From NCBI GenBank assembly GCA_050305405.1, contig JBNLFG010000014.1, positions 76,936 to 140,935 on the forward strand: a stretch of DNA of 64,000 nt, given 5' to 3'. A program made the translations under genes and the position numbers. The notes below the pieces were generated by a model. The model worked only from the letters and a program-made list of their open reading frames with translations, was not told where the DNA came from and searched no databases. Within the stretch, counting starts at the first letter, position 1, and each line of letters opens with the position of its first letter. Source of the stretch: Desulfolinea sp050305405. Lineage in GTDB: Bacteria; Chloroflexota; Anaerolineae; Anaerolineales; Villigracilaceae. Of the stretch, positions 26,580 through 34,686 are shown one piece after another.

Positions 26580-26620
26580 GGACTGGTCGGTGGGTGGGGT
26601 TGGGGTGGTCAAGTTTGTGC
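26580..26620 (+). repeat. 41-bp direct repeat, left copy flanking hepT-mntA
   Basis: This G/T-rich 41-bp sequence, beginning GGACTGGTCGGTGGG, recurs at 27324-27364 with three mismatches. The two copies are in the same orientation and enclose the HepT/MntA genes. Confidence 0.75.
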
Positions 26621-26658
26621 GTCGGGGGGCAAATGAAAAATCCCCTCGAAAGGGGATT

Positions 26659-26991
26659 TTAGAGCATCTTTTCCAATTCAGGCATTAAGGGTGGCAGATC
26701 GTTGTGAATGGTGTCCCACAAAACTTGGTGATCTACTGAAAAATAAACATGCGCAATTCGATTTCGCATTGCTCGCATCAGATGCCAAGGAATATTTGAA
26801 TATTTCTCTTCGATTTCTTCTGGGATGCGACTTGCAGATTCGCCAATGATAACGAAATTCATTTCCACAGCACGAATCGTTTTTTCATCATGATCGAAAG
26901 TTTCAAAATCCATGCCTTCTGTGAAATCTTGAATCTCTTGTATTGCCAATAAAATGTGAGAGATACGTTCTCTCCAATTCTCAGGCGACAT
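26659..26991 (-). CDS. hepT: HepT-like HEPN toxin (type VII toxin-antitoxin)
   Basis: A 110-residue HEPN/DUF86 protein with the RNase motif RX4HXY intact: Arg76, His81 and Tyr83 within RNRIAHVY. HepT toxins cleave RNA, and the cognate MntA silences them by AMPylating the tyrosine of this motif. The gene overlaps the end of mntA by 11 bp, as usual for the pair, with the antitoxin first. The operon is framed by 41-bp direct repeats. Confidence 0.9.
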   Translation of the reverse strand: MSPENWRERISHILLAIQEIQDFTEGMDFETFDHDEKTIRAVEMNFVIIGESASRIPEEIEEKYSNIPWHLMRAMRNRIAHVYFSVDHQVLWDTIHNDLPPLMPELEKML

Positions 26992-27274
26992 AGACCAAAT
27001 CCTTGATAACCCGCTCTTTGATTTTAGGTCTCAGGCTGTTCATGGTACCCAAATCAACGGAACAGCCGAGTAATTCTTCGAGATAATCCTGCAAAGCAAA
27101 AAGCCCAAAATAACCCGTTGGGCGATTGAACTCGACCAACAGGTCCACGTCGCTGGTTGGTGTTGCTTCGTCTCTGGCAACAGAGCCGAAGAGTTGTAAA
27201 GATTTGACCCCAAACTCTTTTTCCAGCATTTCTTTTTTTGCATCTAAAATTTGGATAACTTCCTTATTCTTCAT
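26981..27274 (-). CDS. mntA: MntA-like nucleotidyltransferase antitoxin
   Basis: A 97-residue minimal nucleotidyltransferase. The family signature GSX10DXD is complete: Gly30-Ser31, then Asp42 and Asp44 in SDVDLLVEF. It should transfer AMP from ATP to the HepT tyrosine and so neutralise the toxin. It is the first gene of the pair and overlaps hepT. Confidence 0.9.
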   Translation of the reverse strand: MKNKEVIQILDAKKEMLEKEFGVKSLQLFGSVARDEATPTSDVDLLVEFNRPTGYFGLFALQDYLEELLGCSVDLGTMNSLRPKIKERVIKDLVYVA

Positions 27275-27323
27275 GATTTTATTATACTCAAAAAATGCTA
27301 TGGGTACGAAGCTCGCTCGAAGC

Positions 27324-27364
27324 GGACTGGTCGGTGGGCGGGGTTGGGGTGGTCAAGTCCGTGC
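27324..27364 (+). repeat. 41-bp direct repeat, right copy flanking hepT-mntA
   Basis: Matches 26580-26620 at 38 of 41 positions, same orientation. It lies 50 bp upstream of mntA, where the operon promoter could also be. Confidence 0.75.
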
Positions 27365-27385
27365 TAGTACTTGTTGATCATCGTA

Positions 27386-27508
27386 TCTAGACTCGTTTCT
27401 CATCGAGTCTAGACAGGATTCAAAACGAGTCACGTCTGCTTACTCGACGAGTCATGACTCGTGCGCCATCCGAACGTGACTCGTTGCTCGTCGGGACGTG
27501 ACTCGTTG
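27386..27508. repeat. Cluster of inverted and direct GACTCGT motifs
   Basis: Within 123 bp the heptamer GACTCGT or its complement occurs repeatedly. TCTAGACTCG (27386-27395) pairs perfectly with CGAGTCTAGA (27404-27413); ACGAGTCATGACTCGT (27447-27462) is a perfect 16-bp palindrome; two further copies preceded by ACGT follow at 27475-27508. Another GACTCGT occurs upstream of the channel gene near 28308. The cluster starts just beyond the channel gene stop and could be a terminator cluster, protein-binding array or REP-like element. Confidence 0.65.
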
Positions 27509-27519
27509 AATCTTGCCTG

Positions 27520-28239
27520 CTAATCGGAATTTTCGCGATTGAAATCCGTCGAATAAAGACTGACGAGGCGTGCCATGATGATCGTGAGATACATCACGCC
27601 GACGATCGCTTCGAGGGCAATTGCCGCTTTGGCGACCATTGTCATCGGCAGAATATCGCCATAGCCGAGTGTGGTCAACGTCACATAGCTGAAATAGATA
27701 AAATCTTGCCATGCGAACAACGTATTCGCAGCGGTGCTCCCGCCAACAAACGCGTGCAGTGTGCCGCCTGAGAGTTCAAAGGTCAGCGTTTCCACCAAGC
27801 CATAGACAGGCACAAATAGCGCTCCTAGCAGGAGATAGATCGCAATGGCAGCATAAAGCACATCGCGCGTAATGGTGCGCGTCTCAAAAACGTATTTGAA
27901 CAAAATCCAGACAACGACGCCATCGAAGAAACTATAGGCGACATAACCAATCAAGTTGGCCCAAACTGCATCCTGGTTGAAGGAGTAGATCGTGCCTGCC
28001 ACAATCAAGGTTACCCCGAGCAGGGAGAGCAGACGCACGAGACGCGGATTATTCCGGGTAATGAGGATCCCTACCAGAATTAACGATGTGTAGACTACTT
28101 GATAGATGATCAATGAAGCCAGATTTCCGCTCTCTGTGATGGGATAAGCAAACTGCACCAGCAGTACGATCCCCAGCACATAGATGACTTTACCTTCAAT
28201 TTCATCAGACGAAAGCAAATTTTTAAAATATTGAAACAC
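27520..28239 (-). CDS. Six-helix potassium channel
   Basis: 239 residues with six predicted membrane helices and a pore loop bearing the K+ selectivity filter TTLGYGD about 45 residues from the end. It lacks a charged voltage-sensor helix and any C-terminal nucleotide- or RCK-type domain. The start is the GTG at 28239, seven bases after AAGGAG (28247-28252). The frame is open further upstream to 28395, but that extension has no membrane or domain character and precedes the ribosome site. It would conduct K+ across the inner membrane. Confidence 0.85.
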   Translation of the reverse strand: MFQYFKNLLSSDEIEGKVIYVLGIVLLVQFAYPITESGNLASLIIYQVVYTSLILVGILITRNNPRLVRLLSLLGVTLIVAGTIYSFNQDAVWANLIGYVAYSFFDGVVVWILFKYVFETRTITRDVLYAAIAIYLLLGALFVPVYGLVETLTFELSGGTLHAFVGGSTAANTLFAWQDFIYFSYVTLTTLGYGDILPMTMVAKAAIALEAIVGVMYLTIIMARLVSLYSTDFNRENSD

Positions 28240-28387
28240 AGCATATCTCCTTCGAGAGACTATATGAAGTCGGCTTTGTTTGTATAGCACAGGTTGCTCA
28301 ACGAGATGTGACTCGTTTTCTAACATGTCAGGCCTTGTTGAGCCAAGAAGATGACAACCATCTCCAAGATGACCATCACCGTAAATA

Positions 28388-28428
28388 AAAAACAATCCAT
28401 AAGCATGTTAGCGCGCGCCTGTGGATCT
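28388..28428 (-). terminator. Repeat-type terminator downstream of ppc
   Basis: On the minus strand an imperfect long stem, beginning ATCCACAGGC and ending GCTTATGGAT, is followed by TGTTTTTT. The 41-bp core matches 31327-31367 at 36 positions, and one stem change is compensated (G-C to A-T). It would stop transcription coming from ppc before the channel gene. Confidence 0.65.
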
Positions 28429-28481
28429 GTTTTTTTAGATGGCTGGGGTGCTAGTGCTTTTCCAAAGAGGATATTTGGAGT

Positions 28482-28558
28482 CCCCCCCCTCTAACTCCCC
28501 CCGCAAGCGGGGGGAGAACGTGTCCCTCCCCCGCTTGCGGGGGAGGCTAGGTGGGGGC
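28482..28558. repeat. C/G-run hairpin repeat, intergenic copy
   Basis: CCCCCCC and GGGGG ends enclose two inner hairpins, CTCCCCCCGC/GCGGGGGGAG and CCTCCCCCGC/GCGGGGGAGG. The architecture equals the element within cofE (18792-18878). Together with the terminator repeat it fills the 350-bp gap 28240-28589, where I see no gene. Confidence 0.7.
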
Positions 28559-28589
28559 ATAAACGCCAAATATGATGCTTGATTGTGCA

Positions 28590-31292
28590 CTAGCCTGTAT
28601 TTCTCAAACCGGATGCAATCCCGTTGATGGTCAGTGCCATGACCTCGCGTAAAGATGTTGCTTCGGCGCTGTTTTGATCGGGCAGCGCTCGTAAGCGGCG
28701 CAGGGTTTCCACCTGAAGATAGTTTAGCGGGTCCACGTAGGGGTTGCGGACGTGAATGGCTTGTTGGGTAACGGGTTCCAGTTCGAGTAGCGTCGTATGT
28801 CCACTAATGGCAAGCACGCTTTCGCGCGTGCGTTCATATTCGTCTCGAATGGATGAAAATATATCGGTAGCAAGTTCTTTGTCTGCGACGAGTTCAACAT
28901 AGAGGGCGGAGATGTCCATATCGGCTTTCAGGAGAGACATCTCGGTGTTATTAAGCATCGTGCTAAAGAAGGGCCAGCCCGCATACATTTCCTGAAAGAT
29001 GCCGATCTCTGGGATGGATGCCAGTCCGCTGCCGAGGCTGTACCAGCCCGGTAAGTTGAAGCGGCTTTGCATCCACGAGAAAACCCAGGGGATCGCACGG
29101 ATCTGATTCACGGCTCCGCTTTTTGCGCGTGCTGCCGGACGCGACCCGATTCGCAGATGCTTGATTTCGTTCAACGGGGTTGCCTGTTCCCAGAAGGTGA
29201 TGAAGCCCGCTGTTTCGTACACCAGTTGACGATAGGCACGCCGTGCGGTTGTTGAGATTTCGGCCATCACCTCGCGCCATTTGTCGGGGATTTTTTCATC
29301 ACGTCTTGGGCTGGATGCAAGCAGGACTGCGCTGGTGATCTGTTCGAGATGACGATAGGCGAGCGCTGGATGTGCATAGCGGGAGGCAATTGTTTCACCT
29401 TGCTCGGTAAGACGGAAGCGTCCGTTAATGCTGCCCGCCGGTTGGGCGCGGATGGCACGGTTGGCTGGGCCGCCCCCCCGCGCAATTGTCCCGCCGCGCC
29501 CGTGGAAGAGGGTCAGCTTGATATTGTGCTTTTTGGCGACACGTGCGATCTCCTCTTGGGCCTGGTATAAGGACCAGTTTGCCATCAGGTAACCGCCATC
29601 CTTGTTGCTGTCGGAGTAGCCGATCATTACGATCTGTTCGTTGTCGTAGGCTTCAAGCTGGGCGCGGTAGGCATCGGTTGTGAAAAGGAACTCGAGGACA
29701 CGAGGCGCTTGCTTTAGGTCTTCTATGGTTTCAAAGAGGGGTGTGATCTGGGGGATGACTTTGCCGCCTGCCCACTTTGCTAAAAGTAAAACAGTTAGGA
29801 CGTTGGCTGAGTCACGCGTCATCGAAATGATGAAGGGACCGAAGAGTTCAGCTCCGTATAAGTCACAGGCGCGCCCGATTAATTGGAATAACGCCCAGGT
29901 TTCGGCTGTGGCAAGTGTCACGCCCGGGTGTTGGGAAAATGCAGGGGTGGGCTCAGCAAGCAAACGCGAGAGAAGATGCGTCCGCTCGGTGGCGGATAAA
30001 CTCTCGAAGTTGCTTTCAATATTCAAGGCGCGTAAAATCTCGCTGAGCGCGGCGTCCAATTGACTGGACTCCTCCCGCAGATCAAGACGTGCCACATGCA
30101 GACCGAAGATGTCCATCTTGCGTTGCGTATTTTTTAGTTCGCCCTGTGCTAAAGCGGGAGGCATGGCGGATGCGATAAAGTCCAACACTTCTGTGATATC
30201 CGCACGAAAGAGCTTTGTTTGGTGCGGGTAGCGTTGCAGCAGATGGTTTTTCATTTTGTCCCGCGAGGCTTCCGCTAGATCGTTGGCGAGCAGGGAGAGT
30301 GCCAGGCGATAGGGTTCGGTCGCGTAGCGTTCCTTGATATAGGAAATATGGGATGGGAATGGTTTGCGCTGCTCGAGCCATTCCTGCAAAGATTGGGGCG
30401 GGGGAATGCGTTTGGCATTGACGCTCAAGTGGCGTGCCAGCATTTGGAGACTATGGCGATGATTTTCAACCCCTAGCCCGCGGTGCAGGCGCAGGGTTTC
30501 GGCTGTGATCTCTGCTGTGACGTTTGGGTTCCCATCTCTGTCGCCACCAATCCACGAAGCTAATTTGAGCCAGTTTGACGGTGGGACTAGTTCGGGGTAA
30601 TGCAATGTCAGCGCATCTTCAAGCTCGGCGTAGATTTTTGGAATGGTATTCCAGAAAAAGGAGTCGACGAAGAAAAGCCCGGTGCGGACTTCATCTGTTA
30701 CGCTGAGTTTGGCTGTGCGTGTGCGGTCGGTAAGCCATAAAGAGGATATTTCGCCACGCAGGGATTGAGTGAGGCTGTTCCGTTCATGGGGTGATAAGTC
30801 AATATTGTCTAATTGCTTAATGAGTTGTGAAATTCGCTCTAGCTTGGAAAAGACGGTACGTCGCCGCGCCTCGGTTGGGTGCGCGGTGAGCACCAGCTCG
30901 ATAGACAGGTTCTCGAGTAAAGCAGACATTTGCTCTTCGGTGACCCCATCTGCTTTGAGCGTGGCGATCGCTTCGCCGATGGACTCTTTTGTCGGTTTCG
31001 TGCCAGCTTGCTTTTCCTGTTGGTGGAGAATTTGGGCGCGTTGCTTTTCCTCGGCGAGATTGACCAGATCAAAATAGGTGGCAAAGGCAGATGCGACAGC
31101 CCGTGCTTCCTCGACGCTTAGCGAGGAAGATTCGTCTTCTAATTTTTGCGCTGCTTCAGGATCATTGTTGCGGCGGGCTTTTGCCAGCGCGCGGATACGC
31201 TCCTCGACTTCAAAGATCGCCGGGGATTCGAGCTCCGTAATGACCTGCCCAAGCAGGTCGCCAAGTAAGTGGATAGTTTTTGAGATGTCCAT
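28590..31292 (-). CDS. ppc: Phosphoenolpyruvate carboxylase
   Basis: 900 residues, normal for bacterial PEPC. The catalytic His138 is in VLTAHPTEARRR. GYSDSNKDGGYL and FHGRGGTIARGGGP are the PEP- and bicarbonate-binding signatures, and the chain ends NGIASGLRNTG, as expected. The enzyme fixes bicarbonate onto PEP to make oxaloacetate, replenishing the TCA cycle. The gene is followed by a C/G-run repeat and a terminator-like repeat. Pyruvate kinase is encoded close by, so the PEP branch point is grouped here. Confidence 0.97.
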   Translation of the reverse strand: MDISKTIHLLGDLLGQVITELESPAIFEVEERIRALAKARRNNDPEAAQKLEDESSSLSVEEARAVASAFATYFDLVNLAEEKQRAQILHQQEKQAGTKPTKESIGEAIATLKADGVTEEQMSALLENLSIELVLTAHPTEARRRTVFSKLERISQLIKQLDNIDLSPHERNSLTQSLRGEISSLWLTDRTRTAKLSVTDEVRTGLFFVDSFFWNTIPKIYAELEDALTLHYPELVPPSNWLKLASWIGGDRDGNPNVTAEITAETLRLHRGLGVENHRHSLQMLARHLSVNAKRIPPPQSLQEWLEQRKPFPSHISYIKERYATEPYRLALSLLANDLAEASRDKMKNHLLQRYPHQTKLFRADITEVLDFIASAMPPALAQGELKNTQRKMDIFGLHVARLDLREESSQLDAALSEILRALNIESNFESLSATERTHLLSRLLAEPTPAFSQHPGVTLATAETWALFQLIGRACDLYGAELFGPFIISMTRDSANVLTVLLLAKWAGGKVIPQITPLFETIEDLKQAPRVLEFLFTTDAYRAQLEAYDNEQIVMIGYSDSNKDGGYLMANWSLYQAQEEIARVAKKHNIKLTLFHGRGGTIARGGGPANRAIRAQPAGSINGRFRLTEQGETIASRYAHPALAYRHLEQITSAVLLASSPRRDEKIPDKWREVMAEISTTARRAYRQLVYETAGFITFWEQATPLNEIKHLRIGSRPAARAKSGAVNQIRAIPWVFSWMQSRFNLPGWYSLGSGLASIPEIGIFQEMYAGWPFFSTMLNNTEMSLLKADMDISALYVELVADKELATDIFSSIRDEYERTRESVLAISGHTTLLELEPVTQQAIHVRNPYVDPLNYLQVETLRRLRALPDQNSAEATSLREVMALTINGIASGLRNTG

Positions 31293-31326
31293 ATCTGGTA
31301 AGTATAAGGTGTTTTAGGGGGGATTT

Positions 31327-31367
31327 AAAAACAATCCGCAAGCATGTTAGAGCACGCCTGCGGATCT
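31327..31367 (-). terminator. Repeat-type terminator after the gene at 31461-31838
   Basis: On the minus strand ATCCGCAGGCGTG pairs with CATGCTTGCGGAT (11 Watson-Crick pairs and two G-U), followed by TGTTTTT. It is nearly identical to the element at 28388-28428. Confidence 0.75.
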
Positions 31368-31460
31368 AACTCCCGCCGCGGGTGGTATCCACGACGAAAG
31401 CTGATTGCATTATAGCACGGGGGGCAGTGTTTCGGTCGAATATCTTGAAATGCTGTCAGT

Positions 31461-31838
31461 CTACTGTTCCAGATCAAAATAATACAGGAAATAATTCTCG
31501 CGTCCCTGTGGGTCAAGCATTGCGTGCGGGAAGAATGTCTCGCCAAACTCCGGCTCGAACTTGACATCGTGCTGTCCGATTAGCCAAGTGTCAAAAGCAA
31601 TCTGCATCGTCTGCGGATTGTGCATCTCGGCATTATAAAGATAATTTCCGCTTTCCTTTGGGGTGTCTTCTTGCATGGCTGCTCGTAATTTGGCAAACTC
31701 AGCGTTTTTCTCTTGCAGCATTTTTTCAGCGATTTCCAATACGGGAGCGAGCGCATCCTTGCTTATTGTTTCGGCGGTGAAGGTCAAAACGTAAAGACCT
31801 TTGATTTTAGGTCCCTTCTTTTTGAAAAAGTTGAACAT
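31461..31838 (-). CDS. Small conserved-looking protein of unknown function
   Basis: 125 residues beginning MFNFFKKKGPKIKG. The chain looks soluble, with a helical stretch about 30-60 (EIAEKMLQEKNAEFAKL) and an aromatic C-terminal half (GETFFPHAMLDPQGRENYF). I recognise no domain. It follows pyk by 38 bp and is ended by a good terminator, so it is probably the last gene of the pyk transcript. Confidence 0.7.
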   Translation of the reverse strand: MFNFFKKKGPKIKGLYVLTFTAETISKDALAPVLEIAEKMLQEKNAEFAKLRAAMQEDTPKESGNYLYNAEMHNPQTMQIAFDTWLIGQHDVKFEPEFGETFFPHAMLDPQGRENYFLYYFDLEQ

Positions 31839-31876
31839 GATCTTTTCTCTTTATACCTTTAAAGTTTTAATACAAA

Positions 31877-33316
31877 TTATCCGTCTTTACCAACGGTATG
31901 CAATAAGGCCATATTCGGCGCTTTCATGGACCCAACAGGGAAGCCACAGACCAGCACCACTTGCTGACCTTGCTCGATGCCGCCTTTAAGCAATTCTGCG
32001 TCTACATAACCGATCATCTCTTCGAGTGAGTTGGCAAAAGGGACTAACTGCGGATAAACTCCCCAGAGAAAGGCCAGTTTTCTGTAGGTCATTTCAACGG
32101 GAGTAAAAGCCAAAATTCGTTTGGCGGGGCGGATCTTCGATACCAACCAGGCTGTGCTCCCTTGCGAAGTGAAAACAGCTACTGCGGTCACATCCTTGTC
32201 GTTTGCCAGTTCGCGGGCCGCGCGTGACATCGACGCCGCATCACCATGGCCCAGGCCAATCCTGCGTTCGAGCACGGTGCCCCATTCACTGCTATGCGAT
32301 TCAGCTTCCTTGATAATGCGTTCCATCATCTCCACCGATTGCACGGGATATTCGCCTGCCGCCGATTCTGCTGAAAGCATGACTGCATCCGTTCCGTCAA
32401 AGATGGCATTTGCAATATCGGAAGCCTCAGCACGTGTGGGTAGCGGGTTGTGGATCATCGACTCTAGCATTTGAGTCGCGGTAATTACGATCTTTGCTTG
32501 CGCGCTGGCTTTTTGGATAATCATTTTTTGGAGCACAGGCACACGCTCGGGGGGCATTTCCACGCCCAGGTCACCGCGCGCCACCATTACGCCATCCACA
32601 GCTGCCAGGATCGCATCGATATTGTCAATCGCTTCGGGACGCTCCAGTTTGGCGATCAACATCGGCGCTGGAAAGCCTTTGGCAAAGCGTTCCATTTCTT
32701 CACGGACTTCGATCACATCTTCGGCTGTCCGCACAAAGGATACCGCGACCGCATCAACACTTTGGGATACGCCGAATTCGAGATCAGCTTTATCTTTTGC
32801 TGTATAGCCGGAAATGCGCAACTGAACGCCGGGAAGATTGATTCCCTTATGGGAAGTTAAACTTCCGCCCACCACAACAACCGCTTCCAAGCTGCGCGGG
32901 TGGACAGTTAAAACCCGCATCGTCAGGCGTCCATCATCCAGCAGCATCGAATCCCCATCGTGGACAGTTTCAAATAATTCCCGAAAATCTACCGGAATAG
33001 CTTTCTCGTTTGTGACGGGGGCTTTATCGCCGCTGGTATAAAAACAGACCTGCTCCCCGATCTCGAGTTGAATCGGTGCTGGCAGATTGCCAACACGTAT
33101 CTTGGGCCCTTGCAGGTCTTGCAGAATGCCGACCGAGCGCCTGAGCCTCTTCGAAATGCGTCGGATCTTTTCGATATTTGCTGCGTGTGCTTCATGTGTG
33201 CCGTGCGAGAAATTCAAACGTGCGACATTCATGCCAGCAAGAACGAGTTTTTCGAGCATCTCTTCGCTGCTAGATGCCGGGCCAATCGTGGCGACAATTT
33301 TTGCTTTTCTTTGCAT
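31877..33316 (-). CDS. pyk: Pyruvate kinase
   Basis: 479 residues. KIVATIGPASSS, NVARLNFSHGTHE, and the active-site loop with MLIAKLERPEAI and DGVMVARGDLGVEMP are all present, as is the C-terminal alpha/beta domain. The enzyme converts PEP and ADP to pyruvate and ATP. With ppc nearby, the two fates of PEP are encoded together. The reverse-strand start ATG is directly followed by the family consensus, leaving little doubt on the start. Confidence 0.96.
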   Translation of the reverse strand: MQRKAKIVATIGPASSSEEMLEKLVLAGMNVARLNFSHGTHEAHAANIEKIRRISKRLRRSVGILQDLQGPKIRVGNLPAPIQLEIGEQVCFYTSGDKAPVTNEKAIPVDFRELFETVHDGDSMLLDDGRLTMRVLTVHPRSLEAVVVVGGSLTSHKGINLPGVQLRISGYTAKDKADLEFGVSQSVDAVAVSFVRTAEDVIEVREEMERFAKGFPAPMLIAKLERPEAIDNIDAILAAVDGVMVARGDLGVEMPPERVPVLQKMIIQKASAQAKIVITATQMLESMIHNPLPTRAEASDIANAIFDGTDAVMLSAESAAGEYPVQSVEMMERIIKEAESHSSEWGTVLERRIGLGHGDAASMSRAARELANDKDVTAVAVFTSQGSTAWLVSKIRPAKRILAFTPVEMTYRKLAFLWGVYPQLVPFANSLEEMIGYVDAELLKGGIEQGQQVVLVCGFPVGSMKAPNMALLHTVGKDG

Positions 33317-33340
33317 AAGGTTCTTCCAATTTAATGAATA

Positions 33341-33364
33341 CCCCTCTCCTTTGGCGGAGAGGGG
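33341..33364 (-). terminator. Hairpin after the CoA-transferase gene
   Basis: CCCCTCTCC (33341-33349) pairs perfectly with GGAGAGGGG (33356-33364). The U-tract on the minus strand is poor (TATTC), so it may be a weak terminator or a short form of the C/G-run repeat. Confidence 0.45.
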
Positions 33365-33373
33365 CAGTCGATA

Positions 33374-34684
33374 CTAGAAATAATTCAACTTCCGCGCCTG
33401 TTTGGTGAGATCAGCGCGGAAATCAGGGTGAGCGATCCCGATCAATGATTGGGCGCGTTGCCGGATGGTTTTGCCGTACAGGTCGGCGACGCCGTGTTCT
33501 GTGACGACATAGCGAACGTGGTTTCGGGTGGTTACCACACCTGCGCCTTGCTTCAACATGCCCGTTATGCGGCTAAAGCGTTTGCCGCTGCTGGTGGTGG
33601 TGTCGCTCGGGAGCGCGATAATTGGGACGCCGCCCTTTGAGCGTGATGCGCCGTAGATGAAATCAAGCTGTCCGCCCACGCCGCTGTAGAGTTTTGGCCC
33701 GATGCTATCGGCACAAACTTGTCCTGTCAGGTCGATCTCGATGGCAGAGTTGATTGCCACCATCTTCTCGTTCTGCGCGACCACGAAGGGATCGTTGACA
33801 TATTCGGTGCGGCGCATTTCGATCAAGGGATTGTCGTTGACCCAATCATAGAGGCGTTTGGTGCCGAGCACGAAGCCTGCCACGATCTTGCCCTGATGCA
33901 GGGTCTTGGCGGCGTTGGTCAGAACGCCTGCTTCGACGAGATCAATCACGCCATCTGAGAAAAGCTCGGTGTGAACGCCGAGATCTTTTTTGTCGTAGAG
34001 GTATTTCAGAACCGCGTCGGGGACTGCGCCAATGCCCATTTGCATGGTTGCACCATCGGGGATGAGTTCAGCGATATGGGCTGCCATACTTTCAATTTCA
34101 GGAGAGGGTTTCCCGTCGCCCATCGGCATTTCGGCGATGGGGTAACTGACCGGTACGATATAGTTTAGGCGGCTAACATGAATGAAGGCATCGCCCAGCG
34201 TGCGCGGCATCTGCTCATTGACCTCGGCAATTACTATTTTTGCGGTTTCAGCGGCAGTCTTTGTCAGGCCGACTTCCACGCCGAGGCTGCAAAAACCATG
34301 TTCATCGGGGAGCGATACGTGAATTAGCGCTACATCAAGCGGTAGATGTCCGTTTTTGAACAAAAGCGGAAATTCCGAGAGCAAGACGGGGGTAAAGTCG
34401 GCGCGCCCCTCATGTACAGCACTGCGAATATTTGCGCTGATGAACATCGTGTTCACGCGCAGATGTCCTTCCATTTCGGGTCCAACATAGGCGGGGGCAC
34501 CAACCGTCAGAGCTTGGCAGATTTCGACATCCTTAAGTTGGGGGGCATGCTTGACAAGCGCATCCAGAAGGGTGTAGGGGACAGAGACGTTGCCGGTTAG
34601 AAATAAGCGGTTGCCTGATTCAACAGCAGTAACGGCCTCCTCGGCAGTCATGATGCGATCTTTATACAGATTTTTCCAGTCCAT
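33374..34684 (-). CDS. Acetyl-CoA hydrolase/transferase family CoA-transferase (4-hydroxybutyrate CoA-transferase-like)
   Basis: 436 residues of the Cat1/AbfT-type CoA-transferase family. The catalytic glutamate is expected in VHTELFSDG near residue 238. MQMGIGAVPDAVL and YGASRSKGGVPIIALPS, both family signatures, flank the active site. It moves CoA between acetyl-CoA and another short acid such as butyrate, 4-hydroxybutyrate or propionate. It starts 2 bp after the alanine dehydrogenase gene, indicating an amino-acid or organic-acid fermentation operon. Confidence 0.88.
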   Translation of the reverse strand: MDWKNLYKDRIMTAEEAVTAVESGNRLFLTGNVSVPYTLLDALVKHAPQLKDVEICQALTVGAPAYVGPEMEGHLRVNTMFISANIRSAVHEGRADFTPVLLSEFPLLFKNGHLPLDVALIHVSLPDEHGFCSLGVEVGLTKTAAETAKIVIAEVNEQMPRTLGDAFIHVSRLNYIVPVSYPIAEMPMGDGKPSPEIESMAAHIAELIPDGATMQMGIGAVPDAVLKYLYDKKDLGVHTELFSDGVIDLVEAGVLTNAAKTLHQGKIVAGFVLGTKRLYDWVNDNPLIEMRRTEYVNDPFVVAQNEKMVAINSAIEIDLTGQVCADSIGPKLYSGVGGQLDFIYGASRSKGGVPIIALPSDTTTSSGKRFSRITGMLKQGAGVVTTRNHVRYVVTEHGVADLYGKTIRQRAQSLIGIAHPDFRADLTKQARKLNYF

Positions 34685-34686
34685 GA

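Noticed and set aside
28240..28395. N-terminal extension of the K+ channel
   Set aside because: A ribosome site seven bases before the GTG at 28239 fits the shorter protein.
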